Shown here: positions 55,906-62,000 of the stretch, piece after piece | Numbering within the stretch: position 1 is the stretch's first letter | How the letters are laid out: the number at the start of each line of letters is the position of its first letter | Source of the DNA: Glandiceps talaboti | Taxonomy: Eukaryota > Hemichordata > Enteropneusta > Spengelidae | Length of the DNA stretch: 62,000 nucleotides | Assembly (NCBI RefSeq): GCF_964340395.1 | Contig: NC_135557.1 | Location: 6,891,216 to 6,953,215 of the forward strand | Reading direction: 5' to 3' | The notes under the pieces: generated by a model | What the model saw: the letters and a program-made list of their open reading frames with translations, nothing else | Told to the model about the DNA's origin: nothing | Databases searched by the model: none | Program-made: the position numbers and the translations under genes

Positions 55906-57759
55906 TTAAGACATCTTTTGTAGGTTCGAGAGTTTGATAAAATTTAAGTGACGTATGTGTTTCACGATGTGGGCAGCAAATTTATTGTAGCCCAGGCTGT
56001 TTAGATGTAAACCACTCGCATCAAGGAAAACACACATTTGATCAGGATAAGTAGTGTTATTGTTCATGAAGAGCATTTGAGTTTGTGACACTGAGAAGTT
56101 GCCGAGAAGATTGTTTGCAAGTTGAACTTTGTTGTTGAGATAAGGGCGATCCATTCGAAAGAGTAATCCAGAAATGATGATTGTAGCGTGTTTATTCAAA
56201 GATCTTAACTTCTCAACCAAGGAAGTGTATTTCTCTTTAATTGCTTCAGAAGAGTCACACGGAAGATTATTAGTACCAATGTGTAGTAAAATATAATCTT
56301 CATCACCGGTGACAATATCTGTAGGATCAATCTCTTCGATTTTGTAGCCAGGATAGCAATGTTTGGTACAGGAGATGAATTTAGAACGAAACTGAAGATG
56401 TCGAACAATAGAATCACCAATTACAAGCAGTTTCTTGCTGTGAGAGGAGATATGTTGCTTCTGGTGAGGCTTAGCTGATTTGATTTGTGACAATTCCTGT
56501 TGGCTGATGCGATTAGCAGAGTGGACAGAAGCGTGTGTTCTTTCTCTACGCTGAGATGTATATATTGGATCTTGGGTCGGTTGAGATGAAGAACGGGAAA
56601 GATGTTGAATATGAGTAGTTGGTGTTTGAGATCTTGGCTTGGGAATTTGTCTCAAAGGTTGAATAATTTCGTGTGTTTGAGAAGACTTGGTTCGCTTTCT
56701 TGGTTTGGGTATTGGTCTTGTTTGATGATTTAGTTGACTTTTTAATTTTGCAACTTCTAGTGTGAGATCATCAATTGTGGAATACTGTTGAAGGAGTTGT
56801 TGTTGAAGTTTTTCATTAGATTCTTCTAATGATCTTACAGAATAAAGATGAGCTGAGGTAGAATCTTCCGTGAGTTTGCGAAGAGTGTTATTGTGATTTG
56901 TTTCAGATGCTAGGTTCTTTTCAATTTCACGAAGTTTGTATTCTAGACTGTCAATAAGTTCATCTTTGAGTTTCAGTGCTTTGTCTTTGATAGAAAGTTT
57001 GCGATTATTTACCTTTAAAGCAGTTTTGAGCTGTGATTCGTTGGAATTGTTTGTTGTTGTTGTTGTTGTTGAAAGGAGAATTGTTGAGATCTTACCGCTG
57101 ACTTGAGTGCACTGTTTACAGGTAAATTTGCGCGAAGTTGTAGTGAAAATTGACAGTTGATAGGCTGGCAATTCGGAGCAGATATAGTGTATCATCTTCT
57201 TACAATCAGCGCATCGGATCATATTTGAGTTGTGAGGAGAATTACAAAAAGGGCATGAATCATTTGACACAGCATAGTTAGTTGAGTTCGTATTTGTAGT
57301 GACGTCACACATAGCAGAGGTGTCCGTAGAGAAACTGATTCCAATTGATAACGGCGTACTGGATATAAAGGTGGGCATATCAGACTGATTTGTGGATGCG
57401 CAAGGACTAGGGAGCGTCACTGTAGAGCGAGCACATGATGGCGAATCCGGAGAGTTCGTTGATTTGTCGCATATCGTTTGGAAGCTGTAAATGCCATACG
57501 CATACATAAAGGACTTTGCTTCATCGGAAGTAGTAAAACCTTTGTACAGGGCATTCCTGAATGAGTCAACTTGCTTTTGAGCTTTGCTCCAGGTGTCATA
57601 GATGCCAATTTGACGACCTCTGGCTACAGCATAAAAGTTCTTTGTGGTTTTCTTGCTCTTTGTCTTAACCATTGTTCGATAATGAACGCAACAGGTGTTA
57701 ACATACACAGTACGATGGTTACAACGACACGAAGAAAAAATGAAAACTGTTTGCGTCAA
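55906..57759 (-). CDS. LINE ORF1: hybrid-binding domain, PHD-like finger, coiled coil and SGNH esterase
   Basis: 617 residues from the first ATG; the more likely start is the ATG at 57670-57672 (MVKTKSKK). After a basic start comes FYAVARGRQIGIYDTWSKAQ and GFTTSDEAKSFM (about 42-85), matching the RNase H1 N-terminal hybrid-binding (caulimovirus viroplasmin-type) domain. Residues about 169-217 hold a PHD-like Cys4-His-Cys3 finger (CPFCNSPH, CADCKKMIHYIC, CKQC). A coiled coil follows (about 250-345), then a basic Ser/Pro/Arg linker. An SGNH hydrolase domain (about 445-605) has VIGDSIVRHL, HIGTNNLP and DASGLHLN, covering Ser, Gly/Asn and Asp-x-x-His positions. PHD plus esterase ORF1 proteins are known from CR1-type LINEs. 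The hybrid-binding domain is unusual. Confidence 0.9.
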   Translation of the reverse strand: MTQTVFIFSSCRCNHRTVYVNTCCVHYRTMVKTKSKKTTKNFYAVARGRQIGIYDTWSKAQKQVDSFRNALYKGFTTSDEAKSFMYAYGIYSFQTICDKSTNSPDSPSCARSTVTLPSPCASTNQSDMPTFISSTPLSIGISFSTDTSAMCDVTTNTNSTNYAVSNDSCPFCNSPHNSNMIRCADCKKMIHYICSELPAYQLSIFTTTSRKFTCKQCTQVSGKISTILLSTTTTTTNNSNESQLKTALKVNNRKLSIKDKALKLKDELIDSLEYKLREIEKNLASETNHNNTLRKLTEDSTSAHLYSVRSLEESNEKLQQQLLQQYSTIDDLTLEVAKLKSQLNHQTRPIPKPRKRTKSSQTHEIIQPLRQIPKPRSQTPTTHIQHLSRSSSQPTQDPIYTSQRRERTHASVHSANRISQQELSQIKSAKPHQKQHISSHSKKLLVIGDSIVRHLQFRSKFISCTKHCYPGYKIEEIDPTDIVTGDEDYILLHIGTNNLPCDSSEAIKEKYTSLVEKLRSLNKHATIIISGLLFRMDRPYLNNKVQLANNLLGNFSVSQTQMLFMNNNTTYPDQMCVFLDASGLHLNSLGYNKFAAHIVKHIRHLNFIKLSNLQKMS

Positions 57760-58229
57760 ATACTGATGACTGCAATTTCAAAAGTCACGAATGTGTCCAC
57801 CGAAGCAGTCTTCAAAAAACACAAGTAACTTGAGTACAGATGTAACCAGTAAACGAATACAAGGTAATAAAGTACAGTACCAGGTAATTTGCTAGCAGCT
57901 AGTATGTAGACGCCATGTTGATAGTATCAGCAAAATTGCCGTCGGTTCAATACTTGGACGAAAAACTGGGAAATCACCGTAAGTACACCAAAAACATTCG
58001 GTGACACGGTAACAGAATGGCGACGAAATGTTCACAGACGGAATGGCACGGGTTACAAGTAGTAAACTTGAAAAATACGTCGTAAATTCGATAATAAAAC
58101 TGGAGCTAGTGTCAGAGCTGTGCTGTGCTGTGCAAGTACCGTTAAGCTGCGTAATACTGGTATGTGTACGGCGTATGTGTACGGCGTATTCGATATGGTA
58201 GTAGTGGTCACAGTATAAGTCTTACCACT

Positions 58230-58740
58230 AGTACTCCAGCACCACTTCTCTCAAACTTACCTTTGAGAATAGGGACAATTTAAATCGTTTTTGAAGGAGA
58301 TTGACCTTATTGTCATGAATTTGTAATGACCGTGTTTGGGTTCAGACATGACGCTGTTCATACATGTCGCCAGACGCCCAGTTAAAGACAACTTTATTGC
58401 AATAGCTGACGTGGGCGTCAAGACAATAATTTAGATGTGCTTTTATAAATTTACGCCATATCGTTTCAATAGGTATTGCTATCATTTTTCCTGAGAATAA
58501 GAGAGTTTAGTGTAGTAATAATTTACTTACCTACAGTTAAACAGTTCAATGTTTACTTCGTCTGTTAGCTGTAGTAGATTAACCAAAAAAAGTAGCGAAT
58601 AGTTGGTTCTCGTCGTGAAGAACTCTGACAAATATGGCGACGGTGGTGAAGCTCAGATCGGACGTAGACTTCGGACTTTATTGTGACGACACATCGGTCA
58701 ATTCAGGTCATCCATCTATGCATTGGTCACTTACGGACTG
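58230..58740 (-). promoter_or_regulatory. Promoter/first-exon-like module, copy C
   Basis: It holds the conserved minus-sense blocks GATGACCTGAATTGACCGA (about 58690-58710) and AAGTCCGAAGTCTACGTCCG (58660-58680), and the donor TAG|GTAAGTAAATT at 58530. The plus-strand open frame 58634-58831 crosses these blocks but is not conserved in copies A and B, so I do not call it a gene. The module is separated from its left flank by the LINE. Confidence 0.45.
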
Positions 58741-58988
58741 GGTGTTTTCAGCACATTCACGGGGTGAGATTTCAAAAGAATTAGAACAATTCCTTATGAA
58801 CGATAAGTATATCGGCTTATTACGAAAGTAATAATAAACTTAATTTTAATAATTTTATGTATTAAATGTTTATCTGTTCAGCAGAATTCAAATGTTCACT
58901 TTGTAAAGAATTCAAATACAAAATAAAAATATGAAAATGTACTCCTTCATACATTTATTGTCATGTGTTTTAAATATTTCATTATTTA
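58741..58988. other. AT-rich intergenic DNA
   Basis: No feature was recognised between module C and the fold-back element. Confidence 0.4.
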
Positions 58989-59130
58989 AACAATAATGTA
59001 CGCCCTCCCAGCCCATAATGGACGAAAGCAAACTTTGAACGACATAATGGGCGAGGCGACAGCCGAGCCCATTATGGAGTGCAAAGTTTGCTTGAGTCCA
59101 TTATGGACTGGGAGGGCATACATTATTGTT
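58989..59130. mobile_element. Nested fold-back element (hairpin)
   Basis: The left arm AACAATAATGTACGCCCTCC has its complement at the right end (GGAGGGCATACATTATTGTT). Inside lies a second pair (GCAAACTTTG / CAAAGTTTGC), and an inner pair CATAATGGGC / GCCCATTATG flanks a GAGGCGACAGCC loop. The whole can form one long hairpin. It has no coding capacity and is probably a non-autonomous fold-back or MITE. Confidence 0.7.
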
Positions 59131-59146
59131 ATTATTTTATAGTTTT

Positions 59147-59520
59147 GCCAATTCCAGTGAATTTGTAGACCGAGAAACGCAAAACAACGTATAATATACA
59201 CAGCGCTGAACATCGTCTGCCATGTTCGGCCCGGAAGCTGAATACTAATCATAGCGACACACGTACGTACACGTACACATATACACTTCAATGAACTGTT
59301 GTGAAGACAAACTTGTTTCATGAATGCGTTGTATTTTTAAACAGTGGAAATGACAATCATAAGTAACAACATACATTTCGAAAAAATACCTAGTCGTACG
59401 AAGAAACAGAACAAATAAGCTTGTATTGTTATGCTCGTTCCGGGGCCGCGATGCCCAATAATGGAGTACATTATCAGTAATAATGTACAGCGATGACGTC
59501 ACAAAATTCACTGGAATTGG
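59147..59520. mobile_element. TIR-bounded element next to the fold-back
   Basis: CCAATTCCAGTGAATTT at 59148-59164 recurs inverted at 59504-59520 as AAATTCACTGGAATTGG. Just inside the right end lie TGACGTCA (59494-59501) and GTAATAATGTAC, also present in the adjoining hairpin. The two may be parts of one larger composite element. No transposase frame is present. Confidence 0.55.
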
Positions 59521-59810
59521 TAATGCTATAATATAATACAGATTATAGCATTTTATATAATTGATTCAAATCATCCATAGAAAGATAATTATAATAATTA
59601 TGGACATTGTATTGTACGTTTTAAAGATTTATCATTAAATTGGATAATTTATATATGGATATTATAATTGCTGTAAGAGTTAGTAGTCTATTTCAACTGA
59701 TGGTGGTGTACGTTTTCTTGACATGTTCTTTTAGATACATAGGAAATATATAGACATGTTGTACCGAATTCATTTTTTTTAAACCGATCGTTCTAGAGAT
59801 AATGATGAAA

Positions 59811-59852
<42 letters not shown>

Positions 59853-60060
59853 AACACACACATAAATGTACATGTAGACACAGACATTTATATTAAGTAA
59901 GTTCTTTATTCGCAATAACACAAATTAATAAATAAAAATGAAATGAAAATAATGAAAATGACAAATGCGACTGGGTGCTGGAAGATAGCTAATGAAAAGC
60001 TAGTAGGTGTCCAGTCACCCCCCCCCCCCCCCGACTCATGAAAAGTATAAATTAAACAGA
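59521..60060. other. AT-rich DNA with (CA)n and poly-C
   Basis: Contains (CA)n at about 59815-59846 and a C14-15 run at 60018-60032. No gene was recognised. Confidence 0.6.
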
Positions 60061-60667
60061 AAAAACATTGATATGAGTGAAAATTTATAATACATGTAAT
60101 ACAATACAATATATGTACAACAATGTAGTCTGTATGTACATTTATAATACATGTAATACAATACACTACCATGTACAATGTAGTCTATATGTATATTTAT
60201 AATACATATAATACAATACACAATAATGTACAATGTAGTCTATATGTACATTTATAATACATATAATACAATACACAATAATGTACAATGTAGTCTATAT
60301 GTACATTTATAATACATGTAATACAATACACTATCATGTACAATGTAGTCTATATGTACATTTATAATACATGTAATACAATACACTATCATGTACAATG
60401 TAGTCTATCTGTACATTTATAATACATGTAATACAGTACACTATCATGTACAATATAGTCTATATGTACATTTATAATACATATAATACAATACACTATC
60501 AAATACAATGTAGTCTATATGTACATTTATAATACATGTAATACAATACACTATCATGTACAATGTAGTCTATATGTACATTTATAATACATACAATGCA
60601 ATACACTATCATGTACAATATAGTCAATATGTACATTTATAATACATGTAATACAATACATTATAAT

Positions 60668-60866
60668 ATACCTAGTGATAATGCTGTGCCATGATTCGCT
60701 AGAATCAGTCACGTGATAGGAAAATAGAATGACTACTTCCCTTGGGGAAATAGTCCCATCAATTTTTACATGGTCACGTGACCACCGCGCGTTCACAGCA
60801 GGTCAAAATGGGAGCTTCTGACGATGTCGTCTGCCACCGCGAGTTCACAGCATGAGGTATATTATA
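60668..60866. mobile_element. Palindrome-rich insert with perfect GGTCACGTGACC site
   Basis: This non-repeat segment within the 55-bp minisatellite contains the 12-bp palindrome GGTCACGTGACC (60772-60783), a second CACGTGA (60710-60716), an inverted pair GACTACTTCCC / GGGAAATAGTC, and a near direct repeat CACCGCGCGTTCACAGCA / CACCGCGAGTTCACAGCA. It shares GGGAAATAG and AGAATCA phrases with the adjacent hairpin element. It is probably part of the same non-autonomous transposon family. Confidence 0.5.
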
Positions 60867-60867
60867 A

Positions 60868-61059
60868 AACACATATTGCCTGGCCTATATTCGGGCTATA
60901 GCACCCGTTCATTACCCCCTCGTGACTGTGAGTTACCAGAATCACATGCTATTTCCCTCGGCCTTTGGCCTCGGGAAATAGCATGTGATTCTGGTAACTC
61001 ACAGTCCCTCGGGTGTAATAAACGGGTGCTATAGCCCTCATGGCCAGGCAATATGTGTT
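60868..61059. mobile_element. Long perfect-type hairpin element (192 bp)
   Basis: The left arm (AACACATATTGCCTGGCC, later CTATAGCACCCG, TGTGAGTTACCAGAATCACA) and the right arm are reverse complements over about 95 bp each with few mismatches. They meet at a CGGCCTTTGGCCTCG tip. It lies inside the 55-bp minisatellite, has no ORF, and would form a near-perfect double-stranded RNA if transcribed. Confidence 0.8.
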
Positions 61060-62000
61060 CACTATCATGTACAATGTAGTATACATTTATAATACATGTA
61101 ATTCAATACACTATCAAATACAATGTAGTCTATATGTACATTTATAATACATATAATACAATACACTATCATGTACAATGTAGTCTGTATGTACATTTAT
61201 AATACATATAAATTCATTATCATGTACAATGTAGTCTATATGTACATTTATAATACATATAAATTCACTATCATGTACAATGTAGTCTATATGTACATTT
61301 ATAATACATATAAATTCACTATCATGTACAATGTAGTCTATATGTACATTTATAATACATATAAATTCACTATCATGTACAATGTAGTCTATATGTACAT
61401 TTATAATACATATAAATTCACTATCATGTACAATGTAGTCTATATGTACATTTATAATACATATAAATTCACTATCATGTACAATGTAGTCTATATGTAC
61501 ATTTATAATACATATAATACAATACACTATCATATACAATGTAGTCTATATGTACATTTATAATACATGTAATACAATACACTATCATGTACAATGTAGT
61601 ATACATTTATAATACATGTAATTCAATACACTATCATGTACAATGTAGTCTATATGTACATTTATAATACATGTAATACAATACACTATCATGTACAATG
61701 TAGTCTATATGTACATTTATAATACATGTAATACAATACACTATCATGTACAATGTAGTCTATATGTACATTTATAATACATGTAATACAATATACTATC
61801 ATATACAATGTAGTCTATATGTACATTTATAATACATGTAATACAATTCACTATCATGTACAATGTAGTCTATATGTACATTTATAATACATGTAATACA
61901 ATACACTATCATGTACAATGTAGTCTATATGTACATTTATAATACATGTAATACAATACACTATCATGTACAATCCAGATGTTAAGATGTTAGGTAACAG

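Larger units (their letters stand above)
52818..58060 (-). mobile_element. Nearly full-length CR1/L2-like LINE
   Basis: A two-ORF non-LTR retrotransposon on the minus strand. ORF1 (57672-55906) and ORF2 (55894 to 53026, with one frameshift) are followed by a 200-bp 3' UTR. That ends in AAATAAAAGTCG and a (TTA)n tail at 52818-52833. The 5' boundary is approximate; I place it where similarity to the duplicated host segment is lost. It interrupts copy C of the promoter-like module. Apart from the frameshift near 53520 the coding region looks undamaged, so the copy is young. Confidence 0.9.
60080..61970. repeat. 55-bp and 51-bp minisatellite
   Basis: The unit TACATTTATAATACATGTAA, TACAATACACTATCATGTAC, AATGTAGTCTATATG has a period of 55 bp (for example 61702 to 61757). 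From about 61207 to 61500 a shortened 51-bp form (ATAAATTCACTATC in place of the longer phrase) recurs about six times. Because 51 is a multiple of three, it produces the long open frames seen there on both strands, which I reject as genes. A palindromic element interrupts the array at 60868-61059. Confidence 0.92.

Noticed and set aside
58634-58831. Plus-strand frame beginning MATVVKLRSD
   Set aside because: It crosses the conserved promoter-like blocks but is not open in copies A and B, so the conservation is not at protein level.
61114-61563. Open frames of 130-141 codons with a 17-residue repeat on both strands
   Set aside because: They arise from the 51-bp minisatellite block. No initiation or splice evidence, and no homology to a known protein.

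Overview
The window is nuclear DNA of an animal, most likely an AT-rich marine invertebrate. I cannot place the phylum. The evidence is GT-AG introns with conserved phases, a C-terminal piece resembling a family B 7TM receptor, a metazoan-type SAM plus glycosyltransferase-like gene, and a mixed retroelement load (BEL/Pao, Ty3/Gypsy, CR1/L2-like LINEs, a probable Penelope-like relic) in a microsatellite-rich background. No rRNA, tRNA, CRISPR or prokaryotic gene organisation was seen.

Left part (1-10.7 kb): the last exons of a plus-strand, multi-exon 7TM receptor-like gene end at 4981, where the stop codon abuts a GATA/GACA microsatellite. A 56-bp minisatellite (5.7-6.7 kb), a decayed LINE whose coding sequence runs into a TATG microsatellite (7.7-8.9 kb) and a probable Penelope-like 3' relic (10.2-10.7 kb) follow.

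Middle left (10.7-17.4 kb): a minus-strand block of spliced exons encodes a protein rich in sumoylation-type psi-K-x-E motifs. Its 3' part holds three tandem copies of one 249-bp symmetric phase 1-1 exon. Next to them lies a roughly 2.4-kb array of a 49-bp unit that appears to derive from the exon's own 3' end plus 5' splice site, so it presents about 48 consecutive AG|GTAAGT sequences in gene orientation.

Centre (18.36-40.59 kb): a 21-bp satellite (about 440 units, with higher-order repeats of about 1 and 1.6 kb) is split by two LTR retrotransposons. A 7.9-kb BEL/Pao element on the minus strand has a perfect 5-bp target duplication and one in-frame TGA. A 5.06-kb Ty3/Gypsy element on the plus strand has one intact 1396-residue ORF and two identical 167-bp LTRs. 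Because 21 is a multiple of three, the satellite gives many long spurious ORFs on both strands.

Right of the satellite (40.7-43.8 kb), three minus-strand exons in matching phase encode a SAM-like domain plus a GT-B glycosyltransferase-like domain. Their last exon can splice in phase 0 to the first exon of the SUMO-motif block at 17388, so both blocks may be one gene with a 23.3-kb intron made almost entirely of satellite and LTR elements. Upstream (44.9-58.7 kb) lie a LINE relic, three diverged copies of a minus-strand promoter/first-exon-like module, several minisatellites, and a nearly complete 5-kb LINE inserted in the third module. That LINE's ORF1 combines an RNase H1-type hybrid-binding domain, a PHD-like finger, a coiled coil and an SGNH esterase domain. 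The right end (59-62 kb) holds fold-back elements and a 55/51-bp minisatellite.
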